From Sphingomonadaceae bacterium (lineage in GTDB: Bacteria > Pseudomonadota > Alphaproteobacteria > Sphingomonadales > Sphingomonadaceae): 38,461 nt of DNA. Under the pieces are notes generated by a model, which saw nothing but the letters and a program-made list of their open reading frames with translations, did no database searches and had not been told where the DNA came from. The translations under genes and the position numbers were made by a program. The stretch is taken from assembly GCA_013001755.1 (NCBI GenBank), contig JABDLY010000055.1:1-38461 (forward strand), in the 5' to 3' direction. Below, one piece after another: positions 1 to 11,369 of the stretch; the first letter of the stretch is position 1, and every line of letters starts with the position of its first letter.

Positions 1-67
1 CCTTCTGAAATACAGCGTCAGCTATGGCCGAGCACCGCCCATTCCGCAACGCCAGCGGCGAAGATTC

Positions 68-382
68 TCAGTCGAGAAGAAGGATATGCTCGTCGTCGCC
101 GATCTGACCGGTGTTGCGGCGGACGAGTTCGTCGGCGAAATCGGGATCGACGCCGCGCGGATTGAGGAGGTCGACCCGGTTTTGCATTTCGGCGCGCTCG
201 ACCTCGAGCGCGGCAAGTTCGATCTGCCGCTGCTCATGCAGCCGCGAATAATCGCCCCAGGCGAACAGCCCGTTCGGACCCAGCAACGCATAGCCCGCGA
301 AATTGGCGATCACGAGAACCGCCAGCGCCGGCGCGATCGCGGCGCGCAAAATGTGGATAACTGTTCTTGGACGAGACGCCAT
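68..382 (-). CDS. ftsB: FtsB/DivIC-type septum formation initiator
   Basis: This 104-residue protein belongs to the FtsB/DivIC family, bitopic inner-membrane proteins that form the FtsB-FtsL-FtsQ subcomplex of the divisome. The sequence shows a short basic N-terminus (MASRPRT), one hydrophobic segment at about residues 8-32, the family motif GPNGLFAWGDY just after it, a heptad-like coiled coil at about 40-72, and the conserved NPRGVDPDFADE stretch. The open frame continues upstream, but the ATG at 382 gives the expected family length and leaves a 95-base gap to eno. eno-ftsB is a widely conserved neighbourhood. Nothing recognisable lies between its stop and the left edge of the window (bases 1-67). 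Family assignment is secure; the role in division is known from homologues. Confidence 0.93.
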   Translation of the reverse strand: MASRPRTVIHILRAAIAPALAVLVIANFAGYALLGPNGLFAWGDYSRLHEQRQIELAALEVERAEMQNRVDLLNPRGVDPDFADELVRRNTGQIGDDEHILLLD

Positions 383-477
383 GTGGAACGTTGAATCAGA
401 ACCGACTCGGGGATGCAAGCGCGATTCGCCTTTGATGACAATTTTGCGACGAATGGAATCTGGCGGGCGATGAGTGG

Positions 478-1797
<1,320 letters not shown>

Positions 1798-1846
1798 CTA
1801 ACGTTGCTGCGCCTGCGAAGCAAATAGTGTATTAGCGAGAATATAC

Positions 1847-1872
1847 GGAACGGATTGGCGTCTCGCGCGCTT
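1847..1872 (+). promoter_or_regulatory. Candidate EcfG (general stress sigma factor) promoter
   Basis: GGAAC at 1847-1851 is followed after 16-17 bases by CGCTT at 1868-1872. The alphaproteobacterial EcfG/SigT consensus is GGAAC-N16/17-CGTT, so the -35 is perfect and the -10 has one mismatch. It lies about 37 bases before the start codon of a small membrane-protein operon whose E. coli counterpart is under stationary-phase control. The match is suggestive only. Confidence 0.4.
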
Positions 1873-1908
1873 GATGTATGAAGGACCAAAACTCGTTACG
1901 GAGACAGA

Positions 1909-2373
1909 ATGATGGCGACCAATGACAATCTTCCCGAAGGCACCGACACGGTGATCGACGAAGCCGCGAACGATGCCGAAAAAGGCACCGTTACCAAGGC
2001 CAAGGAGCGCATCAAAAGCGAAGCCGGCCAACTGAAAGATCAGGCCAGCGGCAAGGCGCGTGAATATGCGACGCAGGGCAAGGACAAGGCGACCGGCACA
2101 CTCAAGGACGTATCGGCCGCGATGGACGATGCCGCGAAATCGGTCGATCAACGGCTTGGCGAGAATTATGGCGAATATGCCCGCTGGGCTGCAGGCGCCG
2201 TATCGGGCTTCGCCGACAAACTCGACGGCAAGGAAGTCGACGACCTGCTACACGACGCCGAACAGTTCGTCCGCAAGAGCCCGGTCATGGCGATTGGCGT
2301 TGCGGCGGTCGCAGGTTTCGCGATCGCACGTCTGGTCAAATCGGGCATGGACGGCGCACAGGACGACGCATGA
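1909..2373 (+). CDS. YqjD/ElaB-like (DUF883-like) membrane-anchored protein, similar to nutrient deprivation-induced proteins
   Basis: This 154-residue protein has a long, charged, Lys/Glu/Ala-rich helical N-terminal part (about 20-120) with repeated K-x-x-A/S-G spacing, and one glycine/alanine-rich hydrophobic segment near the C-terminus (about 124-143, KSPVMAIGVAAVAGFAIARL). This architecture is that of the YqjD/ElaB/DUF883 group, C-tail-anchored inner-membrane proteins that in E. coli bind ribosomes in stationary phase. In sphingomonads such genes are often labelled nutrient deprivation-induced protein. Two start codons lie in tandem (1909 and 1912) behind a GGAGA ribosome site at 1900, and either may be used. 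The stop overlaps the next start (ATGA at 2370-2373), so the two are translationally coupled. Function in this organism is inferred, not shown. Confidence 0.7.
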   Translation: MMATNDNLPEGTDTVIDEAANDAEKGTVTKAKERIKSEAGQLKDQASGKAREYATQGKDKATGTLKDVSAAMDDAAKSVDQRLGENYGEYARWAAGAVSGFADKLDGKEVDDLLHDAEQFVRKSPVMAIGVAAVAGFAIARLVKSGMDGAQDDA

Positions 2374-2789
2374 CAGAGGCTGCGGGAGAAGGCCCTGACT
2401 ACAGCACGCTCTTCGGACGCGTGCTGAAAGACGGCGAGCGTTTTGCCAAGGCACGGATTAAACTATATCGCGCGCTCGCCTACTATCGTTTCGGGCAGGC
2501 GCGTGGGCCGCTGTTGCTTTTCCTCGCCGCCGGGGCGTTCGCGATCGGCGCCACGGTGTCGCTGCTCGTCGGCCTGGTTATCTGGTTGTCGGCAATGATC
2601 GGCGGGCTGGCCGCCGGTATCGCCATCTTCGTGGCAGGGCTCGCGATAGCGGGGCTATGCGGCTGGATCGGTATGCGGACGATGCCCGATCTCACCGAAC
2701 TACCCTTTGAGGATGACGATATCATCCGCACCAGCGATCACCTCGTCGAGCAGCAGTCGGCCGCAGCCGGTGAGTCGACAATCTTATGA
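2370..2789 (+). CDS. YqjE-like / phage holin superfamily III family membrane protein
   Basis: This 139-residue protein has a soluble N-terminal helix (1-45), two closely spaced hydrophobic segments (about 47-72 and 78-102) and an acidic C-terminal tail. The pattern fits the YqjE / Phage_holin_3_6 family. Despite the name, chromosomal members are not known lysis proteins; in E. coli yqjE follows yqjD in one operon, as its counterpart does here. It overlaps the preceding gene by ATGA at 2370 and the next by ATGA at 2786. No phage genes are nearby, so a prophage origin is unlikely. It probably acts in the inner membrane with its operon partners; its role is unknown. Confidence 0.72.
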   Translation: MTEAAGEGPDYSTLFGRVLKDGERFAKARIKLYRALAYYRFGQARGPLLLFLAAGAFAIGATVSLLVGLVIWLSAMIGGLAAGIAIFVAGLAIAGLCGWIGMRTMPDLTELPFEDDDIIRTSDHLVEQQSAAAGESTIL

Positions 2790-3193
2790 CCACAGCAGAA
2801 GAACGACTGGCGCAGGCACGAATCGAGGAACGGATGGCGCGGGCGCGCTGGTTCGAAACCATCGACGAATTGCAAGGCCGCACATCGGCTTCCGGTCTCG
2901 CCGAGGAGGCGTGGGAAGGTGTCCGCAATGCCGGCAATGCGCTGGCCGAAAAGGCGGTCGATACCGCGAAGAAAAAGCCGGGCATCACGGTTGCGATCGG
3001 ATCGGGCCTGGCGTTATTTTTCCTGCGCAAGCCGATCGCGTCGGCGCTACGCAAGCGCATGGCGCGGCGCAAGGAAACCAAATTGCTGCCTGAGTCGTTA
3101 GACAGAAAAGAAAAACCGGCCGAACCGCTCAAATCGAGCCCCAAGCGGCGGCCCAGCAAGACCAAGGAGTTTGAAGATGAGTGTCAAGGATAG
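2786..3193 (+). CDS. DUF3618-type small membrane protein
   Basis: This 135-residue protein has a charged N-terminal helical region beginning with an R-x-x-E/R pattern (RIEERMARARWFETIDELQ), one hydrophobic segment at about 65-81 (GITVAIGSGLALFFL), and a very basic C-terminal tail (KPIASALRKRMARRK onward). It resembles the DUF3618 family, found beside YqjD/YqjE-like genes in alphaproteobacteria. It overlaps the upstream gene by four bases and the downstream gene by 17 bases, so all four genes of this group are tightly coupled. The basic tail could contact nucleic acid or ribosomes as proposed for YqjD, which is inference only. Confidence 0.7.
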   Translation: MTTAEERLAQARIEERMARARWFETIDELQGRTSASGLAEEAWEGVRNAGNALAEKAVDTAKKKPGITVAIGSGLALFFLRKPIASALRKRMARRKETKLLPESLDRKEKPAEPLKSSPKRRPSKTKEFEDECQG

Positions 3194-3647
3194 AGCAACC
3201 GAAGTCAGCGAAAACGTGCGCGATTCCTATCGCGCGACAAAAGCCAAGGCGGAAGAGACCTATGAAGCCGCCGCAGCGCGAACGGGCGAATTCTACGCCG
3301 GAGCGCGCGAACGCGCCGGCGTTGCCGGAGAGCGCACCGCCGCCGCCGTCAAGAGCAATCCGATCGCCGCGGTTGTCGGCGGGCTCGGTATCGGCATGCT
3401 GCTCGGCGCGCTGCTGCCGCGCAGCCGCCGTGAAGCCGAGATGCTCGGCCCCTATGGCAGCAAGATCACCGATCGTGCGCGCGACGCCGCCAATGCTGCT
3501 CGTGCCGTTGGTGAGGAGAAGCTCGACGAGCTTGGTTTCGTGAAGGACAATGCCCGCGAAACCGCGAAGAAGCTCATGGATACGGCCAAGGAAGCGGCCA
3601 ATGAGGCCAGCTCGGCTGCGGCGGAAAAGGCGCGCGGGAGCGAATAG
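3177..3647 (+). CDS. DUF883-like glycine-zipper membrane protein
   Basis: This 156-residue protein has an Ala/Lys/Glu-rich amphipathic N-terminus (1-60), a glycine-zipper hydrophobic stretch at about 62-80 (AAVVGGLGIGMLLGALLP) followed by a basic RSRRE turn, and a long helical C-terminal region. The ATG at 3177 is preferred to an in-frame TTG six bases earlier because AAGGAG at 3164-3169 sits seven bases before it. The start lies inside the end of the DUF3618 gene. The central segment is like that of ElaB/YqjD proteins, so this appears to be a second DUF883-type member of the same operon. Exact function is unknown. Confidence 0.7.
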   Translation: MSVKDRATEVSENVRDSYRATKAKAEETYEAAAARTGEFYAGARERAGVAGERTAAAVKSNPIAAVVGGLGIGMLLGALLPRSRREAEMLGPYGSKITDRARDAANAARAVGEEKLDELGFVKDNARETAKKLMDTAKEAANEASSAAAEKARGSE

Positions 3648-3743
3648 CTTTCGCCGCGCTTGCCATGCAGTTCAAAGCCCGTTCAGGCGCAAGGCGCTAA
3701 CACCATTGGCAAGGTTAGAGAATTTCCGAATTTGGAGACTATG

Positions 3744-4346
3744 ATGAAGCGTATTTCCAAGGCGTTGATGGCGGCTGCACTGTCGATTGGCAGTTTTGCC
3801 GCGCCCGCGATGTTGGCACCCGCGCATGCGGCGGTGAGCCAGGCGAGCCCCGAAGCTTTCGTCGAAAGCCTTGCCGAGGACGGGTTGGGCGTTTTGCGAT
3901 CGGGCAGCGAAGCACAAAAGCGTTCGCGCTTCCGTTCGCTGTTGCAGCGGCATTTTGCTGTCGACACAATCGGCGATAGACTGATCCGCCGCTGGCGCAG
4001 CCGGATCAGCACCGCGCAGTACAGCTCCTATCAGCGCGCATTGCCCGGTTTCATCCTCGGTACCTATGCCGATAGGCTGTCCACCTATTCGCGTGCACGC
4101 GTCGAGGTGGTCAATGCACGGCAGAGCGGCAGTAGCTATCTCGTGCAAACGCGGATCACCAACCCGGGCTCGCGCTCGGTAACGGCGATCTGGTATCTGA
4201 CCCGCGCGGGCGGCCAGTATCAGGTCTACAATATGCGCGTTGCGGGGATTAACCTGACGCTCAACCAAGCACAGGATTTCGACAGCTATATCCAGCGCAA
4301 CGGTTTCGACCGGCTGGTCAGTTTCATGGAGCGCCGCGGCGCGTAA
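3744..4346 (+). CDS. MlaC/Ttg2D-like periplasmic phospholipid-binding protein
   Basis: This 200-residue exported protein begins with a typical Sec signal peptide (MKRISKALMAAALSIGSFAA) and a likely cleavage site after AHA at residue 29. The mature part matches the MlaC/Ttg2D (PF05494) pattern: FVESLAEDGLGVLR, FRSLLQRHFAVDTIGDRLI, then the YSSYQRALPGFILGTYADRL region and a C-terminal beta-rich portion (TAIWYLTRAGGQYQVYNMRV). MlaC proteins shuttle phospholipids across the periplasm between the outer-membrane Mla complex and the inner-membrane MlaFEDB transporter. An ATG at 3741 is also possible, but GGAG at 3734-3737 is better spaced for 3744. No mlaD/E/F genes are in the window. It follows the yqjDE-like operon by 96 bases and ends at a terminator, so it may be its last gene. 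Confidence 0.85.
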   Translation: MKRISKALMAAALSIGSFAAPAMLAPAHAAVSQASPEAFVESLAEDGLGVLRSGSEAQKRSRFRSLLQRHFAVDTIGDRLIRRWRSRISTAQYSSYQRALPGFILGTYADRLSTYSRARVEVVNARQSGSSYLVQTRITNPGSRSVTAIWYLTRAGGQYQVYNMRVAGINLTLNQAQDFDSYIQRNGFDRLVSFMERRGA

Positions 4347-4365
4347 AAACATCCGGACACAAGGC

Positions 4366-4398
4366 AAAAGGCGGTGGCTTTGCTGCCGCCTTTTCTTT
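4366..4398 (+). terminator. Intrinsic terminator after the MlaC-like gene
   Basis: A perfect 9-bp stem, AAAAGGCGG (4366-4374) with CCGCCTTTT (4386-4394), encloses an 11-base loop and runs into TTTTCTTTAT. It starts 20 bases after the stop at 4346. The first possible start of the DUF4170 gene (ATG 4399) abuts the T-tract, so that gene needs either read-through or a promoter overlapping the hairpin. Confidence 0.82.
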
Positions 4399-4410
4399 AT
4401 GGGCCGCGCC

Positions 4411-4647
4411 ATGGGCGAGAATAAAATGCACTTGGTTTTTGGCGGTCATGTATCGGATCCGCGCACGCTGGATTTTGACGATTTTTCGTCGATGCACATC
4501 GTCGGCATCTATCCCAATTATGAAGAGGCCGAAGAGGCTTGGCGGGCTTGGGCTCAGCGGACGGTCGACGATGCGGGGATGAAATATGTCGTCGTTCATC
4601 TCCATCGGCTGCTTGAACCCGATGTCATCAAATCGGCGAAAAAATAG
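4411..4647 (+). CDS. DUF4170 family protein
   Basis: This small soluble protein (78 residues from 4411) matches the alphaproteobacterial DUF4170 family. It shows LHLVFGG-like LVFGGHVSDP, a central IVGIYPNYEEAEEAW, then AQRTVDDAGMKYVVVHLHRLLEP. In-frame starts exist at 4399, 4411 and 4426. The family usually has only a few residues before the LVFGG motif, which favours 4411 or 4426. The function of the family is not known. The gene converges on the rhomboid gene, with five bases between their stops. Confidence 0.8.
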   Translation: MGENKMHLVFGGHVSDPRTLDFDDFSSMHIVGIYPNYEEAEEAWRAWAQRTVDDAGMKYVVVHLHRLLEPDVIKSAKK

Positions 4648-4652
4648 CGCCT

Positions 4653-5279
4653 TCAGGCGTTGCGGAAGCGCCATAGCAACAGCGGCTTGGCCAGCACGAG
4701 CCCGGCGATAAAGCCGAAGATATGCGCCATGATCGCGATCCGCGAAGGCGATCCCATGCTCGAAAGTCCGATCAACAGCTGGATCACGATCCACGCGGCG
4801 GCAAGCGAGGCGACATGGCGCCAGCCTCCCCTGCCCTCACGCGCCCTGGAGAAGAGCAGCGCATAGGCGCCCACTATCGCCGACACTGCGCCGCTCGCGC
4901 CGACCATCGGCCCGGCATCGTTCATATTGAAAAGATAATGTCCCGCCGCCGAAACATAGGCGCCGAAGCCGTACAGGATCAGAAGTCCGCGTACGCCGGT
5001 CGCCTCTTCGACGCCGCGGCCGCAAAACCACAGCAAGAGCATGTTGAACGCAATGTGCATGAAATCGGCGTGGAGCAATGTTGCCGATAGCGGCGTCAGG
5101 ATGACCGGGAGCGCGCCGGGAACGACCACATCGCCATTCACCCGCTCGGGGATAAAACCGCCAAAGCCATAGGCCCAATATTGCTGGCCAAGCGCAGCGA
5201 CGAGCGCCCACGCGACTACGGTTACCAGCGCGATTTTGGTCGATAGCGACGATTCGGAGAGGCGAGATAACCAGTTCAT
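4653..5279 (-). CDS. Rhomboid family intramembrane serine protease
   Basis: This 208-residue polytopic membrane protein has about six hydrophobic segments. The rhomboid catalytic serine is in GASG (Ser129, within VGASGAVSAIVGAYA) and the partner histidine in AHIFGFIAGL (His186). The conserved HxxxN of the second core helix is present as HIAFN (His75, Asn79). Rhomboids cleave transmembrane substrates within the bilayer; the substrate here is unknown. Length and the intact dyad argue for an active protease rather than a pseudo-rhomboid. It lies downstream of greA on the same strand with a 26-base gap. Confidence 0.92.
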   Translation of the reverse strand: MNWLSRLSESSLSTKIALVTVVAWALVAALGQQYWAYGFGGFIPERVNGDVVVPGALPVILTPLSATLLHADFMHIAFNMLLLWFCGRGVEEATGVRGLLILYGFGAYVSAAGHYLFNMNDAGPMVGASGAVSAIVGAYALLFSRAREGRGGWRHVASLAAAWIVIQLLIGLSSMGSPSRIAIMAHIFGFIAGLVLAKPLLLWRFRNA

Positions 5280-5305
5280 GACGCCATCCTAACCGCGGTC
5301 CGGAC

Positions 5306-5785
5306 CTAAACGAACTCGATCTTCTCGATCAGATAATATTTGTCGCCGGCGGGGACGGTGAACTCGATCTCGTCGCCCTTGTTGCGGCCGATCAAGGCGC
5401 GCGCGAGCGGCGAAGTGTATGAGATTCGGCCGTTGGTAGCGTCCGCTTCATATTCGCCGACGATCTGATATTTGATCTTCTTGTCGTTCTCGTCGAGCAG
5501 ATGAACCGTGGCGCCAAAGACGACCTTGTCGCCCGACAGCTCGGTGGGATCGATAACCTGCGCGCGCGTCAGCCGGTCCTCATAATCGCCGATCTGCGCT
5601 TCGATCTGGCCCTGACGCTCCTTGGCGGCGTGATATTCGGCATTCTCCGAAAGATCGCCGTGCGCGCGCGCTTCCTCGATCGCATCGATTACAGCCGGAC
5701 GCTCGATCTCCTTGAGCCGCTTCACCTCGGTGACCAGCCGCTCATGACCTTCGAGCAACATCGGCATCTGTTCAATCGTCGCCAT
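5306..5785 (-). CDS. greA: Transcription elongation factor GreA
   Basis: GreA rescues backtracked RNA polymerase by stimulating transcript cleavage through the secondary channel. The protein is 159 residues, the normal size. It has the N-terminal coiled coil with the acidic tip motif ([20 protein letters not shown]) that carries the catalytic acidic residues, and the C-terminal FKBP-like domain ending in [18 protein letters not shown]. The ATG at 5785 is chosen over one two codons earlier because AAAGG lies eight bases before it and only two before the other. greA follows carB on the same strand with a 77-base gap, a gene order common in alphaproteobacteria. Confidence 0.96.
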   Translation of the reverse strand: MATIEQMPMLLEGHERLVTEVKRLKEIERPAVIDAIEEARAHGDLSENAEYHAAKERQGQIEAQIGDYEDRLTRAQVIDPTELSGDKVVFGATVHLLDENDKKIKYQIVGEYEADATNGRISYTSPLARALIGRNKGDEIEFTVPAGDKYYLIEKIEFV

Positions 5786-5862
5786 TCCCATAGCCTTTCG
5801 TCAAAAACTTGCCTTGGGGCGGCTTTCGCAAGCCCGCCTTTGTCAGGGTCAAGTTGTCGGGA

Positions 5863-9129
<3,267 letters not shown>

Positions 9130-9142
9130 TTGTTCAACTTGC

Positions 9143-9182
9143 AAAAAGCCGCGCCGTCTTCCCTTGGGATGGCGGCGCGGCT
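9143..9182 (-). terminator. Strong intrinsic terminator or attenuator directly upstream of carB
   Basis: On the minus strand AGCCGCGCCG (plus 9173-9182) pairs perfectly with CGGCGCGGCT (plus 9147-9156): ten base pairs, a 16-base loop, then TTTTT at 9147-9143. It starts 16 bases after the stop of the small lipoprotein gene and its T-tract ends 13 bases before the carB ATG. It could end the lipoprotein transcript, or control how much carA transcript reaches carB. Confidence 0.8.
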
Positions 9183-9198
9183 GTTATGGTGGAGCGTT

Positions 9199-9459
9199 CT
9201 AGCTGTCGAGTTGGCCCGACATCGCATCGCTGATGCACTGTTGGGCGCGTTCGGCCAGTTGCTGCTGATCGGCGGCGCTCGAGGCGGTAAGCCCTTCGGT
9301 CGCGCAAGCGCAATATTCGTCCATGTCGACACCCGCTGCTGCGAGCTGGTCGGCATATTGCGCGCCTTGCTCCTGGCATTGTGCGCGAGCCTGGTCTTCG
9401 ATCGAACCACCGCAGCTCGCCAAGGCGGCAGCCGCCGCGACAACAATAAGATATTTCAT
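9199..9459 (-). CDS. Small cysteine-containing lipoprotein between carA and carB
   Basis: This 86-residue protein starts with a lipoprotein signal peptide (MKYLIVVAAAAALASC) whose lipobox LASC puts the acylated cysteine at residue 16. The mature part is about 70 residues, mostly helical, rich in Gln and Ala, with three further cysteines (AQCQEQ, EYCACA) and a fourth near the end (QQCISD), which could form two disulphides in the periplasm. A good ribosome site (GAGGGGAAAG) lies just before the ATG at 9459. It is 83 bases downstream of carA and is followed by a strong hairpin. I do not recognise the family. Its position between carA and carB need not mean a role in carbamoyl phosphate synthesis. 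Confidence 0.8.
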   Translation of the reverse strand: MKYLIVVAAAAALASCGGSIEDQARAQCQEQGAQYADQLAAAGVDMDEYCACATEGLTASSAADQQQLAERAQQCISDAMSGQLDS

Positions 9460-9542
9460 GATCTTTCCCCTCTATTGGACATCGGCGCCAATCATTCGAC
9501 ACCGCAATATGCGACCGCATTCCTTATGCTTGGAAATCCCTC

Positions 9543-10706
9543 CTACAACATCCCGACGAACTTTTCGAACAGATAGGCGCTGTCCTGCGGGCCAGGACTG
9601 GCTTCGGGATGATATTGCACACCGAAGACACGGCCGCCCTCCATTTCGAGCCCGCACAGGCTACCGTCGAACAGGCTGACATGCGTCACGGTGACGCTTT
9701 TGGGCAGGCTGTCGATATCGACGGCAAAGCCATGGTTCATGCTGGTGATCTCGACACGGCCATCGGAGAGTCGCTTGACCGGATGGTTGGCCCCGCGATG
9801 CCCCTGGTGCATCTTCACGGTCTTCGCGCCCGCCGCGATGCCGAGCATTTGATGGCCGAGGCAAATACCGAAGATCGGTTTGCCGCTGTCGATCAACTCG
9901 CGGATCACCGTCACGGCATAATCGCCCGTTGCAGCCGGGTCGCCGGGGCCATTCGCGAGGAAGACGCCGTCGGGCTCATGCCGCATCACATCTTCGGCCG
10001 ACACTGTCCCCGGCACCACCGTCACCCGAGCGCCGGCGTTGACGAGATGGCGCAGGATGTTGCGCTTGGCGCCATAATCGATCGCGACGACATGAGGGCG
10101 GCTTTCGTCACCCCCCTGCCCTTCGGCATAACCTGCCTCGATCGTCCAAAGCCCGTCGCGCCACGCATATTGCTGCGCCGTCGTGACATCCTTGGCGAGA
10201 TCCATACCTTTCAGCCCCGGCCAGTCCGCCGCCTGTTTCGCGAGCGCTTCGATATCAATTTCGCCGACCGCATTATGCGCGATCACGCCATTGGGCGCGC
10301 CCTCCTCGCGGATCAGCCGTGTCAGCGCGCGCGTGTCGACGCCTGACAGGCCGATCCGGCCGTTGTTCTTGAGCCATTGGTCGAAATGTTGCGTGCTGCG
10401 AAAGTTCGACGGATCGGTGACGTCCTCGCGCACGATGCAGCCGAGCGCGTGCGGGTTGGTAGCTTCGATGTCATCGGCATTGGCACCGACATTGCCGATA
10501 TGCGGGAAGGTGAAGGTGACGATCTGACCCGCATAGGAGGGATCGGTCATCACCTCCTGATAGCCGGTCATCGCGGTGTTGAAGCAAACCTCGCCGACCG
10601 CATGGCCCTCGGCGCCAAAGCCCCTGCCCCACACGCATGTGCCATCGCCCAAAACCAATACGCCCGTCGCTCCGTCAGGCGCGTGGGTTTGGCTGGCGTT
10701 AGCCAT
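9543..10706 (-). CDS. carA: Carbamoyl-phosphate synthase small (glutaminase) subunit
   Basis: CarA hydrolyses glutamine and channels ammonia to CarB. The protein has 387 residues. The N-terminal CPSase_sm domain starts at VLVLGDGTCVWGRGFG and includes FNTAMTGYQEVMTDPSYAGQ. The C-terminal class I glutamine amidotransferase domain has the nucleophile Cys282 in GICLGHQ and the His366/Glu368 pair in YHPEASPGP. All catalytic residues are present. The start at 10706 (MANASQTHAPDGATG) fits the family. A candidate promoter lies about 50-80 bases upstream. Unlike most relatives, it is separated from carB by a small lipoprotein gene and a hairpin. Confidence 0.98.
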   Translation of the reverse strand: MANASQTHAPDGATGVLVLGDGTCVWGRGFGAEGHAVGEVCFNTAMTGYQEVMTDPSYAGQIVTFTFPHIGNVGANADDIEATNPHALGCIVREDVTDPSNFRSTQHFDQWLKNNGRIGLSGVDTRALTRLIREEGAPNGVIAHNAVGEIDIEALAKQAADWPGLKGMDLAKDVTTAQQYAWRDGLWTIEAGYAEGQGGDESRPHVVAIDYGAKRNILRHLVNAGARVTVVPGTVSAEDVMRHEPDGVFLANGPGDPAATGDYAVTVIRELIDSGKPIFGICLGHQMLGIAAGAKTVKMHQGHRGANHPVKRLSDGRVEITSMNHGFAVDIDSLPKSVTVTHVSLFDGSLCGLEMEGGRVFGVQYHPEASPGPQDSAYLFEKFVGML

Positions 10707-10754
10707 CGTTTTGGATCCTCGATTTCGGGTCTGGCCGGATGCGCAAACGGCTGT

Positions 10755-10783
10755 CAGCTAGGGTGCGTGCCAGACAGGGTCAA
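10755..10783 (-). promoter_or_regulatory. Candidate housekeeping promoter of carA
   Basis: On the minus strand TTGACC (plus 10783-10778) is separated by exactly 17 bases from TAGCTG (plus 10760-10755). The -35 is near consensus and the -10 weaker. The predicted start is near 10748, giving a leader of about 40 bases before the carA ATG at 10706. Confidence 0.45.
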
Positions 10784-10857
10784 TGGGTGGTCAGCAACAT
10801 TATCCCCAGCTAGAAAATGGCTATTCCCATCGAGCCCCGATTCAGCAAGGAAGAGAC

Positions 10858-11313
10858 ATGCTCCGCGACGATATCAAGGCCGCCCAGATTGCCGCGATGA
10901 AGGCCAAAGACGGCGATCGCACCGCTGCGCTGCGGCTCATCCTGTCGAAGATCAAAGACCGCGATATCGAATTGCGCACCGAAGGCGGCGCGAAGGATGA
11001 CGAGGCGATGGTCGTCGAAGTGCTGCAGAAAATGATCAAGCAGCGCCGCGAATCGATATCGATGTATGAAAGTGGCGGGCGGCAGGAACTGGCCGACAAG
11101 GAAAAGGCCGAAGTCGGCGTGATCGAGGAATTCCTGCCTGCGATGATGAGCGGAGCCGAGGCCTCGGCGGCGATAGACGCGATCATCGCCGAAACCGGCG
11201 CGACCAGCGCAAAAGATATGGGCAAGGTGATGGGGCTGTTAAAACAGAGACATAGTGGCGAAATGGATTTGGGCGCGGCGAGCGGGCTGGTAAAATCGAA
11301 GCTTTTGGGTTGA
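10858..11313 (+). CDS. GatB/YqeY domain protein
   Basis: This 151-residue protein matches the YqeY family (PF09424), helical proteins related to the tRNA-binding tail of GatB. Typical features are MLRDDIKAAQIAAMKAKD at the N-terminus, RLILSKIKDRDIE, the charged MIKQRRESISMYESGGRQEL helix, IEEFLPAMMS, and a C-terminal MGKVMGLLKQRHSGEMDLG. The ATG at 10858 follows AAGGAAGAG and gives the standard length. YqeY genes commonly sit just before dnaG-rpoD in alphaproteobacteria, as here, but the biochemical function is not settled. It is divergent from carA. Confidence 0.93.
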   Translation: MLRDDIKAAQIAAMKAKDGDRTAALRLILSKIKDRDIELRTEGGAKDDEAMVVEVLQKMIKQRRESISMYESGGRQELADKEKAEVGVIEEFLPAMMSGAEASAAIDAIIAETGATSAKDMGKVMGLLKQRHSGEMDLGAASGLVKSKLLG

Positions 11314-11369
11314 CGTATGGGAACCCGACCACGACATCTCCTGTTTCCCAACCTATGTTGAGTCTTGAA

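Noticed and set aside
2370-2789. Possible prophage because of a holin-family match
   Set aside because: The family includes chromosomal YqjE proteins, the neighbours are YqjD-like and DUF3618 genes, and no other phage gene is present.
5792-5862. Hairpin between carB and greA (GGCGGGCTT / AAGCCGCC) as a terminator
   Set aside because: The stem has a bulge and the TTTTT run is about ten bases after it, right before the greA ribosome site, so it does not meet the usual geometry.
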